Shown one piece after another: positions 7,652 through 16,388 of a DNA stretch of 64,000 nucleotides. How positions within the stretch are numbered: position 1 is the first letter of the stretch; the number at the start of each line of letters is the position of its first letter. Origin of the DNA: Croceicoccus mobilis. Its GTDB lineage: Bacteria > Pseudomonadota > Alphaproteobacteria > Sphingomonadales > Sphingomonadaceae. Both the position numbers and the translations under genes were made by a program. Under the pieces are notes generated by a model. It was not told where the DNA came from. It did not search any database and was given only the letters and a program-made list of their open reading frames with translations. The DNA lies in NCBI RefSeq assembly GCF_001661965.1, contig NZ_LYWZ01000027.1:62001-126000 (forward strand), given 5' to 3'.

Positions 7652-9364
7652 TCATCGCGTGGCAAGGCTGATCAGCAAGGCCGCGAACAGCGCCACGCTG
7701 ACGATCTGCCAGAACCGAACCGGATCGCGCTCCAGCAAGGGACGTTGCTGCCGCCGCGCCCAGTCTTTGGGCGGTCGGCGCAGATCGGCAAGGAATTCGG
7801 AAAGCGCATCGTGCCGTTTCAGCGGATCGGGATGAACCGCCTTTCTCAGCGCCTCGTCCAGCCATGCGGGCACGGCATTGTCTTCGCCCCGCGCGGCGCG
7901 ATAGCGAAGCGCGCGCTGATCACGGCGGGATCGGATTTTCGCGACCTGCGTGCCATAGGGCAGTTCGCCTGTCAGCATTTCATAGGCGATGACGCCCAGC
8001 GCATAGAGATCGGAACGCCAGCCGACCGGATCGCCCGACAGATATTCGGGCGCGGTATATTGGAACGTGCCCGGCATCAGGCCCGCCGTGCCGGGGGCGG
8101 CCTCTTCCACCCCTGCCACGCTGGTCGATCCGAAATCGATGATCAGCACCGTGCCCGCCTCATCGATCATGATGTTTTCGGGGCGGATGTCCTGATGCAG
8201 CATGTCCTTGCGGTGAAACGCGCGCAGGCCCCGCGCGATCTGCTCGACGATGCCGCGCATGTCGTCGGGCGTGCAGCGGGGATGATCGTGCATCCACTGG
8301 CGCAATGTCCGCCCCTTCACATGCCGGGTGACGCAATAAAGCGCAGTGCGTTTTTCCGGCGCGGGCGCGGCCTTCAGCACATGCGGGCTTGAAATGCGGC
8401 GCGCGATCCATTCCTCCAGCACGAAGCGTTTGAGATAGGCTTCGTCCTCCGCCATTTCGCGCGTCGGGATCTTGATCGCCACCGCCGAACCGTCTGGCGC
8501 CTTTGCCAGATAGACATGGCTGCGCGCGCTGGAATGCAGGCCGCGCAGGATCGTGAACCCATCCAGCACATCGCCCGCCTTGGGGAGAGCGGGCAACGGA
8601 AGAAGCGCGGTCTCCGGTCCCATCGCTTCTTCCAGAGCGGCATCGCGTTCGGGCAGCGCGTCGATCCTCACGATCTGGCAGGTGAGATTATCGGCGCTGC
8701 CATTGGCTAGCGCAGCCTGCGCGATCATGCGCGCGGCATCGTCCAGCGTTTCGGATGCCGCGATAGCCTCTGCCACCGTGCGGCCGTCGACATGGTCATG
8801 CACGCCGTCGCTGGTGATCAGCCACACCTGCCCCACTTCCAGCGGAACGCGGGCGTAATCGGCCACGACCTCTTCGCCAATGCCCAATGCGCGCTCAAGA
8901 TAGGATTCGCTGGCCGACAGGCGTTTCACATGATCGCGCGTCAGCAGTTCAAGGCTGATGCCGGTCAGCCGCTGGATGCGGCTGTCGCCAATGTGGAAGA
9001 GATGCGCGTGCCGTCCTTTCAGCACCAGCGCGGAAAAGGTGCAGGCCATGCCGGCATCGGCGTCATATATCCCGGCATTGCGATTGGCATCGTGCAGCCA
9101 GCGATTGGTCGCCGCAATTACCCGCATGCCCGCCGTCTTGACCGACCAGGCGTCCGACGTGGAAGGATAATCGGCAAGGAATGAAGTCACCGCCGTGCGC
9201 GCCGCCTCTGCCGATACGCGGCTTGAACTGATGCCGTCCGCAAGGGCCAGCACCACGCCTTTCATGGCGCTCTGACCGGCATCTGGCATCAGCGCGCCAT
9301 GAAAATCCTGGTTTTCGGGCTTTGCCCCGGCATCCGAATATTGGCCGATAGATACGCGCAGCAT
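7652..9364 (-). CDS. PP2C phosphatase / Ser-Thr protein kinase fusion, membrane-anchored
   Basis: A 570-residue two-domain signalling protein. Residues 1-235 are a PP2C-type phosphatase (QDFHG near the start, ALADGISSS, HIGDSRIQRL, WLITSDGVHDHV, GSADNLTCQIV). Residues about 262-520 are a Hanks-type kinase: AIKIP with the ATP-binding Lys, the catalytic loop LHQDIRPENIMID with Gln for the usual Arg of HRD, IDFGS, then TAPEYLSG. A single membrane helix (about 545-567) ends the protein. Genes of this fused type occur in nitrate assimilation clusters of proteobacteria. It lies between nirC and cobA; its substrate is unknown, and the local operon suggests nitrate or nitrite transport or reduction as the target. 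Confidence 0.85.
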   Translation of the reverse strand: MLRVSIGQYSDAGAKPENQDFHGALMPDAGQSAMKGVVLALADGISSSRVSAEAARTAVTSFLADYPSTSDAWSVKTAGMRVIAATNRWLHDANRNAGIYDADAGMACTFSALVLKGRHAHLFHIGDSRIQRLTGISLELLTRDHVKRLSASESYLERALGIGEEVVADYARVPLEVGQVWLITSDGVHDHVDGRTVAEAIAASETLDDAARMIAQAALANGSADNLTCQIVRIDALPERDAALEEAMGPETALLPLPALPKAGDVLDGFTILRGLHSSARSHVYLAKAPDGSAVAIKIPTREMAEDEAYLKRFVLEEWIARRISSPHVLKAAPAPEKRTALYCVTRHVKGRTLRQWMHDHPRCTPDDMRGIVEQIARGLRAFHRKDMLHQDIRPENIMIDEAGTVLIIDFGSTSVAGVEEAAPGTAGLMPGTFQYTAPEYLSGDPVGWRSDLYALGVIAYEMLTGELPYGTQVAKIRSRRDQRALRYRAARGEDNAVPAWLDEALRKAVHPDPLKRHDALSEFLADLRRPPKDWARRQQRPLLERDPVRFWQIVSVALFAALLISLATR

Positions 9365-9380
9365 GGGTCGTTACTCCGCC

Positions 9381-9411
9381 AAAAAGGCCCCGCCGCGTGA
9401 ACGACGGGGCC
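9381..9411 (-). terminator. Intrinsic terminator after nirC
   Basis: A ten-pair stem with one mismatch (GGCCCCG core, loop of six) that is followed on the minus strand by TTTTT. It lies 49 bases after the nirC stop and separates nirBDC from the kinase gene. Confidence 0.8.
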
Positions 9412-9459
9412 CCTTCGCCATGTCCGGATAATGAGGAACCCGGACGTCAGGAGAGCCGG

Positions 9460-10314
9460 TTACTCGGCAGCGATCGACAGATAGTCGTCGCCCTGCGCCG
9501 CAGGCTTTGCATTGCGCGGAGCCGAAGCCTTGTAGTGGGTGGCGTAGAGCATGCCGCCGACAAAGGTCAGGCCGCCGACAAGGTTGCCGACAACGGTCGG
9601 GATTTCATTCCAGATGAAATAGTCCATCCAGGTGAACTGGCCGCCCAGCATGATGCCCGACGGGAACAGGAACATGTTCACGATCGAGTGTTCGAAGCCG
9701 AGGTAGAAGAAGACGAGGATCGGCATCCACATCGCCATGATCTTGCCCGAAACGGACGAGGACATCATGGCAGCGACGACGCCGGTCGATACCATCCAGT
9801 TGCACATCACGGCGCGGATGAAGAGCGTGAGCATGCCCGAAGCGCCAGCAGCGGCATAACCCAGCGTACGGCTTTCACCGATCACGCCGATCTTTTGCCC
9901 GATGGCATTGGGTTCGGTCGAGAACCCGGTGGTGAAGATGATCGCCATGAATACGGCAACGGTCATCGCACCGGCAAAGTTGCCGCAGAACACCAGGCCC
10001 CAGTTGCGCAGCACGCCGCCAATGGTGACGCCCGGCCGCTTGTCGATCAGGGCCAGCGGGACCAGCGTGAACACGCCGGTCAGCAAGTCGAAACCCATCA
10101 GGTAGAGCATGCAGAAGCCGACCGGGAACAGCAGCGCGCCCAGGAGCGGGTTGCCGGTATTGACGGTGATCGAGATCGCGAAGGCGGCCGCCAGCGCGAG
10201 GATGGCGCCCGCCATATAGGCGCGGACCAGAGTGTCCTTGGTGGACATGAAAACCTTCGATTCGCCAGCGTCGACCATCTTGGCCGCAAACTCGGCGGGA
10301 GCGATATACGACAT
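9460..10314 (-). CDS. nirC: Formate/nitrite channel family protein (nitrite transporter)
   Basis: A 284-residue FNT-family membrane channel, here most likely moving nitrite into or out of the cytoplasm for NirBD. Family features include about six membrane helices, the segment GNPLLGALLFPVGFCMLYLM with FDLLTG following, the NWGLVFCGNFAGA helix and the VMCNWMVSTG stretch, then LGFEHSIVNMFLFPSGIMLG, which carries the conserved central His of the pore. The C-terminus is a short polar cytoplasmic tail. Only 37 bases separate it from nirD, so it belongs to the nirBDC transcript. Position with nirBD supports nitrite over formate. Confidence 0.92.
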   Translation of the reverse strand: MSYIAPAEFAAKMVDAGESKVFMSTKDTLVRAYMAGAILALAAAFAISITVNTGNPLLGALLFPVGFCMLYLMGFDLLTGVFTLVPLALIDKRPGVTIGGVLRNWGLVFCGNFAGAMTVAVFMAIIFTTGFSTEPNAIGQKIGVIGESRTLGYAAAGASGMLTLFIRAVMCNWMVSTGVVAAMMSSSVSGKIMAMWMPILVFFYLGFEHSIVNMFLFPSGIMLGGQFTWMDYFIWNEIPTVVGNLVGGLTFVGGMLYATHYKASAPRNAKPAAQGDDYLSIAAE

Positions 10315-10351
10315 ATCGAATTCCTTCCTTCTTAAGTTGGTTTCCCGCCGG

Positions 10352-10711
10352 TCAGGCAGCAGGAGAGTTTTGCAGGTTCAGGTGGATGGTCCGGCCTTCC
10401 AGCCGCACCGCGTAGGTCGGCACGCTGCCTTCGTCCGCGCCTTGGGCAAGGCCGGTTTCGAGGGAGAGCACCCAGTTATGCAGAGGGCAGGTCACGCAGT
10501 TTCCGTGCACGATCCCCTGGCTAAGCGGCCCTTGTCTGTGCGGGCAATTATCCTGCATCGCGAAGATGCGGTCGTCTTCGGTGCGGAAGACGGCGATGGT
10601 CGGGCCATCGGTCTTCACGCAGCGTGCACCCTGGCGCGGGATATCGTCGATGGTGCCGACGCGGACCCATTCGGCGTCCGCAAGACGAGTGAAAGGCGTT
10701 GCGGCGTTCAT
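10352..10711 (-). CDS. nirD: Nitrite reductase (NADH) small subunit, Rieske type
   Basis: The 119-residue partner of NirB in cytoplasmic NADH-dependent reduction of nitrite to ammonium. It has all four Rieske ligands, Cys56-x-His58 (NCPHR) and Cys75-x2-His78 (CPLHNW), so it should bind a [2Fe-2S] cluster. Some enterobacterial NirD proteins lack these ligands. The start codon overlaps the nirB stop as ATGA, indicating coupled translation. Confidence 0.93.
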   Translation of the reverse strand: MNAATPFTRLADAEWVRVGTIDDIPRQGARCVKTDGPTIAVFRTEDDRIFAMQDNCPHRQGPLSQGIVHGNCVTCPLHNWVLSLETGLAQGADEGSVPTYAVRLEGRTIHLNLQNSPAA

Positions 10712-13179
10712 TCTGCGGGCTCCATCTGCGAGGGTGCATGGGGCGATGACAGGTCAGCCATCGGCTTGAACTCGTGCTTGTCCTTGCCGCTGACGCGTTC
10801 GGACCACGGATCGGTCTGCGCGAACCGCTGCGAGAACACGAAGCGCTCGTAATAGGCGCGGCGCGTTTCCTTGTTGTCGAGGATCTGCTCGCGGATCGTG
10901 TCGTGCCCGACGCGGTCGGCCCATTTGTAGATGCGTTCGAGGTAGTAGCCCTGCTCGCGGTACATCTGCATCATGGCCGCGGTCACCTCCATCACCTCCT
11001 CCTCGGTCTCGAGGGTGGTGAGCTTCTTGGTGCCCTGGATGTGGAGGCCGGCAGCGCCTGCGTAGTGCAGTTCATAGCCGCTATCGACGCAGACCACGCC
11101 AATGTCCTTGCAGGTGGCTTCGGCGCAGTTGCGCGGGCAGCCCGAGACGGCGAGCTTGACCTTGTGCGGGGTCCACGACCCCCACAGGAATTTCTCGAGC
11201 GCGACGCCGAGGCCGGTCGAATCCTGCGTGCCCATGCGGCACCAGTTGGTGCCGACGCAGGTCTTCACCGTGCGCAGCGATTTGCCGTATGCGTGGCCCG
11301 AAACCATGCCCGCCTTGTTGAGATCGGCCCAGACGCCGGGCAGATCTTCCTTCTTTACGCCGAGCAGATCGATGCGCTGCCCACCGGTGACGTGAACGGT
11401 CGGGATCTGGAACTTGTCGACCACGTCGGCGATGGCGCGCAATTCATCGGAATTGGTCATGCCGCCCCACATGCGCGGGATCACCGAATAGGTGCCGTCC
11501 TTCTGGATGTTGGCGTGGACGCGCTCATTGATGAAACGGCTCTGGTTGTCGTCAACATACTCGCCCGGCCAGTCGGACAGCAGATAGTAGTTGAGCGCGG
11601 GACGGCACTTGGCGCAGCCGCCGCTGGTGGTCCATTCCAGTTCCTGCATCACGGCGGGGATGGATTTGAGGCCATTCGCCTTGATCAGGCGGCGGACCTC
11701 GCCGTGGCCGAGATGGGTGCAGCCGCACATCGACTTGGGCGCGCTGGCATCGAAATCATCGCCCAGGGTCAGCGCCATCAGGCTTTCGACAAGGCCGGTG
11801 CAGCTGCCGCACGATGCAGACGCCTTGGTATGGGCGCGCACCTCGTCCAGCGTGGAAAGGCCCTTGTCCTTGATCGCACCCGTGATGGCCCCCTTGCAGA
11901 TACCGTTGCAGCCGCAGATTTCCGCGTCATCTGCAAGGTTGGCGACCGCTGCAAGGGGATCAGAGTTTCCCGCGTTCTGGAACGCCTGGCCGAAGATCAG
12001 GGTCTCGCGGATGTCGCGGACGTCCTCGCCCTTGCGCAGCAGTTCGTTGTACCAGCCGCCATCGGCGACATCGCCGTAAAGGACCGCGCCGATAACGCGG
12101 TCGTCCTTGATGATGACGCGCTTGTAGGTGCCGCGCGCGGCATCGCGCATGACGACTTCCTCACGGTCTTCGCCTTCCGCGAAATCCCCGACGGAATAGA
12201 GGTTCACGCCGGTGACCTTGAGCTTGGTCGGGGTTTCCGAATGGACGTAATTGTCGATCGGCGCACCCGCCAGATCGGCAGCAAGGATCTTTGCCATGGT
12301 GTAGAGCGGGGCGACGAGGCCATAGACGCGGCCATCGACCTCCACGCACTCACCGACCGAGCTGATCGCCGGATCGCTGGTGCGAAGCTGCGCGTCGCAG
12401 ACGATGCCGCGATTGACTTCCAGACCGGCCTCCCTGGCAAGGCCGGTATTGGGGCGGATGCCCACGGCCATGACGACCACATCGGCGTCGATCACGGTGC
12501 CATCTTCCAGTTCGATGCCGGTGACCTTGTCGTCGCCCAGAATCTGCTTGGTATTCGCGCCGCAGCGGATGTCGATGCCGCGGCCCTGAAGTTCCTTTTG
12601 CAGCAGATAGCCCGCAGCGGTGTCCAGCTGACGCTCCATCAGCGTGGGCATCAAATGGATGACGGTGACCTTCATGCCTTTCATGTGAAGACCGGCGGCG
12701 GCCTCCAACCCCAGCAGGCCGCCGCCGATCACCACGGCGGACCCGCCCGTCGCCGCGTAACCGTGCATCTTTTCGACATCGTCGAGGTCGCGATAGGCAA
12801 GCACGCCATCGAGTTGATGACCCGGCACGGGAATGATGAAGGGGGCGGAACCGGTCGCGATGACAAGACGGTCGTATTCGGCGGTAATGCCGTTGGCGCT
12901 GGTCACGGTCTTCGCGTCACGGTCGATCTTTTCGACCTTTGCGCCGCGATGCAGCGTGACCCCGTTATCCTCATACCAGGCGTCGTCGTGGATCACGATA
13001 TCCTTGAACGCCTTTTCGCCCGACAGAACCGGCGACAGCATGATGCGGTCGTAGTTCACGCGCGGTTCGGCGTTGAAGATCGTTACGTCATAACGTTCCG
13101 GAGCCAGCTCGAAGAGATGTTCGAGCATACGGCCCGGAGCCATACCGTTTCCGACAATGACCAGACGTTCACGCGCCAT
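10708..13179 (-). CDS. nirB: Assimilatory nitrite reductase (NADH) large subunit
   Basis: The siroheme enzyme reducing nitrite to ammonium with NADH. Order of domains: FAD/NAD(P)H-binding oxidoreductase (ERLVIVGNGMAPGRMLEH; later VVIGGGLLGLEAAAGL), two BFD-like [2Fe-2S] segments (CGCNGICKG with CGSC; CGCTHLGHG with CAKC), then the sulfite/nitrite reductase half with siroheme-[4Fe-4S] ligands C-x5-C (TCVGTNWCRMG) and C-x3-C (SGCPRNCAEATCKD). I start at 13179, giving 823 residues, because GGGAG precedes this ATG at good spacing and the dinucleotide-binding motif begins at once; the upstream 41-codon extension lies in the leader hairpin. Siroheme would come from the cobA pathway. Confidence 0.95.
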   Translation of the reverse strand: MARERLVIVGNGMAPGRMLEHLFELAPERYDVTIFNAEPRVNYDRIMLSPVLSGEKAFKDIVIHDDAWYEDNGVTLHRGAKVEKIDRDAKTVTSANGITAEYDRLVIATGSAPFIIPVPGHQLDGVLAYRDLDDVEKMHGYAATGGSAVVIGGGLLGLEAAAGLHMKGMKVTVIHLMPTLMERQLDTAAGYLLQKELQGRGIDIRCGANTKQILGDDKVTGIELEDGTVIDADVVVMAVGIRPNTGLAREAGLEVNRGIVCDAQLRTSDPAISSVGECVEVDGRVYGLVAPLYTMAKILAADLAGAPIDNYVHSETPTKLKVTGVNLYSVGDFAEGEDREEVVMRDAARGTYKRVIIKDDRVIGAVLYGDVADGGWYNELLRKGEDVRDIRETLIFGQAFQNAGNSDPLAAVANLADDAEICGCNGICKGAITGAIKDKGLSTLDEVRAHTKASASCGSCTGLVESLMALTLGDDFDASAPKSMCGCTHLGHGEVRRLIKANGLKSIPAVMQELEWTTSGGCAKCRPALNYYLLSDWPGEYVDDNQSRFINERVHANIQKDGTYSVIPRMWGGMTNSDELRAIADVVDKFQIPTVHVTGGQRIDLLGVKKEDLPGVWADLNKAGMVSGHAYGKSLRTVKTCVGTNWCRMGTQDSTGLGVALEKFLWGSWTPHKVKLAVSGCPRNCAEATCKDIGVVCVDSGYELHYAGAAGLHIQGTKKLTTLETEEEVMEVTAAMMQMYREQGYYLERIYKWADRVGHDTIREQILDNKETRRAYYERFVFSQRFAQTDPWSERVSGKDKHEFKPMADLSSPHAPSQMEPAE

Positions 13180-13243
13180 GGATAACTCCCGTGTTCGGTG
13201 GAGCTGCGCGTGAGCCGGAAATGGCGCGAACACGGGGCAAGAC

Positions 13244-13372
13244 AAAAAGCGCCGCGTTCCCCGTTCAGCCGGACATCCGGTTGAAGGGCCGCGCAGCGCC
13301 ATTGCTGCATGTCAAAAGTTCAGTTGAAAGATGGCTGGCCTGATCGCCGTTGGTCCGCCTCATCGCAGGACC
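13244..13372 (-). promoter_or_regulatory. NasT/ANTAR-type antitermination leader of nirB
   Basis: Minus strand. P1 (13372-13352) is GGTCC-GC / GC-GGACC with a bulged T and loop GATGAG (G at 4, but G rather than A at 1). P2 (13308-13293) is a perfect GCAGC / GCTGC stem with loop AATGGC (A1, G4). The 3' arm of P2 lies inside the 5' arm of a long terminator hairpin (13299-13249, outer GCGCTGCG / CGCGGCGC) followed by TTTTTG (13248-13244). P2 and the terminator cannot form together. This sits in the 317-base gap between nasA and nirB, so nirBDC can be controlled on its own. Confidence 0.8.
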
Positions 13373-13496
13373 GGATCGGGCCGTCATCGCTAGAAAATTC
13401 TATACGGCGATTCGATTTATGCCGCAATGCAAAATTGACCTGGATCGCACTTTTTGGAACTTTTTGCGCAAGCTCCAAGGCTAAGTCACGCAATTT

Positions 13497-16064
13497 TCAG
13501 GCATCTATTTTCGCAGCAGCGGTCTCCTCCTCGATCAGTTTCGCGATCAGCGGGCGGCAGCTGCCGCAGTTGCTGCCGGCACCTGTCTGGTCGGACACTT
13601 CGCCCAGCTTGCAGCAACCGCCGCGCACGGCTTCGCGAATGTCTTTCTCTCCGACATCGAGGCACAGGCACACCAGCGGGCCGCGATCTTCGGCAGGCTG
13701 CGCCGGACGCCCCGCCAGCAGTTCAAGCGAGCTGGCCTGTTCGTCGGTGAACTGTTTCGCCACCCAGTCCCGCTCGGGCAATTTGCCGCTGCGCGTCAGG
13801 TAAAGCACGGCGGCCAGTTCGCCATTGTCAGCGCGCACCACGATGCGCGTCATGCCGCGCGCCTTGTCCGATGCCTCGCAGCGTTCGCCTTCGGGCAGGA
13901 TCGCGTCGACATCGATCGCCCCGTCGCCCGCCATTTCGGTAAGCCAGCCGCCTTCGACGCGGGCCATGGCCCAATAGGCTGTTTCGGGCCTCACCGCATC
14001 GCGCGCGATCAGAAAGCCGCGCCATTCGGGCTCGACCGGCGCGATCGTGGCCGACACGTTCTTGAAGCCGGGCTGGCCCGAAACCGGATCGGTGGCCGGG
14101 TGCACCAGCTTGCCTGTGCGCCCCTTCCCCGTAAGGTCCGTCCAGTGCATCGGCACGAAGATTTCGCCGCTGCGCTGTCCGTCGGAAACGGCGACGCGAT
14201 AGACAGAGGCGCCCCAGCGCGTGCCGACCTGCGCAAAGCCGCCATCGGAAAGGCCGAACCGATCGGCATCGGCGGGATGAACCTCGACCAGCGGCTCGCG
14301 GCGATGGATCGATAGCTTGGCGCTCAAGCCCGTTCGCGTCATCGTGTGCCACTGGTCGCGATAGCGTCCGGTATTGAGCCGCAGCGGGAAATCGGGATCG
14401 ACAGCTGCCGCCTTTGGCGCATCGACGGCGACGATGCGCGCCTTGCCATCCGCATGGCTGAAGCCCCCCTGCAATGGGTGCTCCCCGCCCCAGCGGAAGG
14501 GGGTCATCGCATCGTAGTCCTCTATGCTGCAACAGGCCCATGCGGTCAGGTCGAGCATCTTGCCATGGTCCACGGAAAGCTGCGTCATCGCGGCATATTC
14601 GGCGAAGATCATGCCGGGATGGTCGAAATCGAAACCACCATACCCCAGTCGCCGCGCGACATCGCACATGATGCGCCAGTCCGCCCTCGCCTCGCCGGCT
14701 GGCGACATCAGCGTGCGCTGGCGGCTGATCATGCGTTCGGAATTGGTGACGGTGCCATCCTTTTCGCCCCAGCCCATCGCGGGCAGGCGAATATCGGCCA
14801 GTTTCGCCGTATCGGTCTCGGCGATCACTTCGGACACGACCACCGTCTCGCAGCGATCCAGAGCCTCGCGCACAAAGCCTGCATCGGGCATGGAAACGGC
14901 GGGATTGGTGCCCATCACCCAGATGAAACGGATGCGCCCGTCATGCACGGCACGGAACATGTCGACCGCTTTCAGCCCGGGCTCTGCGCACAGTGCCGGC
15001 GCATTCCAGAACCGGGTGACCGATGCACGCTCTTCGTCCGAAAAGCCAAGGTGGCAGGCAAGCATATTGGCCAGGCCGCCCACTTCGCGCCCACCCATCG
15101 CATTGGGCTGGCCGGTCATTGAAAACGGCCCGGCGCCCGTGCGATTGATGCGCCCGGTGGCAAGGTGCAGGTTGATGACCGCATTGCCCTTGTCGGTCCC
15201 GCAAACGGACTGGTTCGCGCCCTGGCTGAACAGGGTGACCATGCGCCGGTTCGCGGCGACCAGTTCGGCAAGCCGGGCAAACACGTCCGGATCCACGCCG
15301 TGATCCTGCGCGGACAGGTCCGCCAGGAAATCGACCGGTAATTCACAATGCGCGTCCATGAAGCCGAGGTCGAGCAGCCCGCGATCGCGCATTTCGGCAA
15401 GCAGGGCATTGAACAGCGCGATATCGCCATCTGGCGCGACCGGCACATGCAGGTCCGCCCGCTCTGCCGTTTCGGTGCGGCGCGGGTCGATCACCACCAG
15501 CTTTGCACCGTGCGCCTCGCGCGCCGCCTCGATCCGCTGCCAGATGACGGGGTGGCACCATGCGGTGTTCGACCCTACCAGCAGGATCAGATCCGCCGCT
15601 TCGAGATCCTCGTAAGTACCCGGGACCACGTCTTCGCCGAATGCGCGATTATGCGCGGCGACTGCGCTGGCCATGCACAGGCGCGAATTGGTGTCGATAT
15701 TGGCGGTGCCGACAAAGCCCTTCAGCAGCTTGTTGGCGATATAATAATCCTCGGTCAGCAATTGGCCCGAGACATAGAACGCCACGCTTTCAGGCCCGTG
15801 CTGCGCGATGCAGTCGCCCATCCGTTTGGCAACAAGGTCCAGCGCCTCGTCCCAACCCGCGCGGCGCTCGCCGATCATTGGATGCAGCAATCGCCCCTCC
15901 AGCCCGACAGTTTCGCCAAGCCATGTGCCCTTGGAACACAGCCGCCCGAAATTGGCGGGATGCTCCTTGTCGCCCTTGATGGTCAGCGCGCGGCCCTCGC
16001 CCGGCTGCGCCACGATGCCGCAGCCCACGCCGCAATAGGCGCAGGTGGTGCGGACCGCGCTCAT
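13497..16064 (-). CDS. nasA: Assimilatory nitrate reductase catalytic subunit
   Basis: A cytoplasmic molybdopterin enzyme of 855 residues reducing nitrate to nitrite. The N-terminal [4Fe-4S] ligands are Cys8, Cys11, Cys15 and Cys43 (TTCAYCGVGCGIV; RLCSKG). The likely Mo ligand is Cys130 in NSRLCMASAV. Molybdopterin-binding stretches follow (VIDPRRTETAERADLHVPV; WVMGTNPAVSMPDA) and the molydopterin dinucleotide-binding domain lies near LRLNTGRYRDQWHTMTRTG. The last 55 residues form a BFD-like [2Fe-2S] domain (VCLCLDVGEKDIREAV; GSNCGSCRPLI), typical of NasA/NasC reductases. There is no signal peptide, in contrast to periplasmic Nap. It has its own ANTAR leader. Confidence 0.95.
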   Translation of the reverse strand: MSAVRTTCAYCGVGCGIVAQPGEGRALTIKGDKEHPANFGRLCSKGTWLGETVGLEGRLLHPMIGERRAGWDEALDLVAKRMGDCIAQHGPESVAFYVSGQLLTEDYYIANKLLKGFVGTANIDTNSRLCMASAVAAHNRAFGEDVVPGTYEDLEAADLILLVGSNTAWCHPVIWQRIEAAREAHGAKLVVIDPRRTETAERADLHVPVAPDGDIALFNALLAEMRDRGLLDLGFMDAHCELPVDFLADLSAQDHGVDPDVFARLAELVAANRRMVTLFSQGANQSVCGTDKGNAVINLHLATGRINRTGAGPFSMTGQPNAMGGREVGGLANMLACHLGFSDEERASVTRFWNAPALCAEPGLKAVDMFRAVHDGRIRFIWVMGTNPAVSMPDAGFVREALDRCETVVVSEVIAETDTAKLADIRLPAMGWGEKDGTVTNSERMISRQRTLMSPAGEARADWRIMCDVARRLGYGGFDFDHPGMIFAEYAAMTQLSVDHGKMLDLTAWACCSIEDYDAMTPFRWGGEHPLQGGFSHADGKARIVAVDAPKAAAVDPDFPLRLNTGRYRDQWHTMTRTGLSAKLSIHRREPLVEVHPADADRFGLSDGGFAQVGTRWGASVYRVAVSDGQRSGEIFVPMHWTDLTGKGRTGKLVHPATDPVSGQPGFKNVSATIAPVEPEWRGFLIARDAVRPETAYWAMARVEGGWLTEMAGDGAIDVDAILPEGERCEASDKARGMTRIVVRADNGELAAVLYLTRSGKLPERDWVAKQFTDEQASSLELLAGRPAQPAEDRGPLVCLCLDVGEKDIREAVRGGCCKLGEVSDQTGAGSNCGSCRPLIAKLIEEETAAAKIDA

Positions 16065-16128
16065 CGCCCTTCGCCCCTTCTGCTGCGTGCCATCATCGCT
16101 TCAATCCCTTGGACTTGATTGCGCACGC

Positions 16129-16240
16129 AAAAAAGCCGCCTCGATCCGGTCCCATCAGGGACGGTTCGGGCGGCGCCATTGCCACGCGTGTTTCGAATTT
16201 CGCGCAATGCCGGTCTGTTCCCCCAACTGCGGGGACGGCA
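16129..16240 (-). promoter_or_regulatory. NasT/ANTAR-type antitermination leader of nasA
   Basis: Minus strand. P1 centres on CCCC / GGGG (16234-16221) with loop GCAGTT, inside an outer TGCCG / CGGCA pairing (16240-16208). P2 (16185-16170) is GTGGC / GCCGC with loop AATGGC (A1, G4). The P2 3' arm is also the 5' arm of the terminator stem GCCGCC / GGCGGC (16174-16135), which is followed by TTTTTT (16134-16129). About 65 bases separate the U-run from the nasA ATG. The remaining bases of this gap, up to the porin stop at 16389, hold an inverted repeat listed separately. Confidence 0.85.
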
Positions 16241-16272
16241 TTTGCGGCTGCATATATATGCTTTTCCGGGGC

Positions 16273-16307
16273 GGGACGGCAAGCGCGAATGCGCGGCCTG
16301 CCGTCCC
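16273..16307. repeat. Strong inverted repeat after the porin gene
   Basis: GGGACGGCA pairs with TGCCGTCCC around an inner GCGC / GCGC helix. No U-run follows on either strand, so it may be a transcript 3'-end stabiliser, a factor-dependent terminator site or an operator upstream of the nasA leader. Confidence 0.5.
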
Positions 16308-16388
16308 GGTGGGAAGGCGGAGGCGCCACACATTCGCCCCCGCCGATTGCGACCCGATGATTTCCGTCAAGCGGATCAACGATTTGCC

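Noticed and set aside
10774-13185. An 803-codon plus-strand open frame opposite nirB
   Set aside because: High-GC codon bias produces long antisense frames; it has no family motif or ribosome-binding site, whereas nirB matches its family end to end. The same holds for 31710-33902 opposite cyoB/cyoC and for the plus-strand frames opposite pdhB, nasA and regB.
13180-13302. N-terminal extension of nirB
   Set aside because: These 41 codons lie in the ANTAR leader and terminator hairpin; a Shine-Dalgarno and the FAD-binding start favour 13179.
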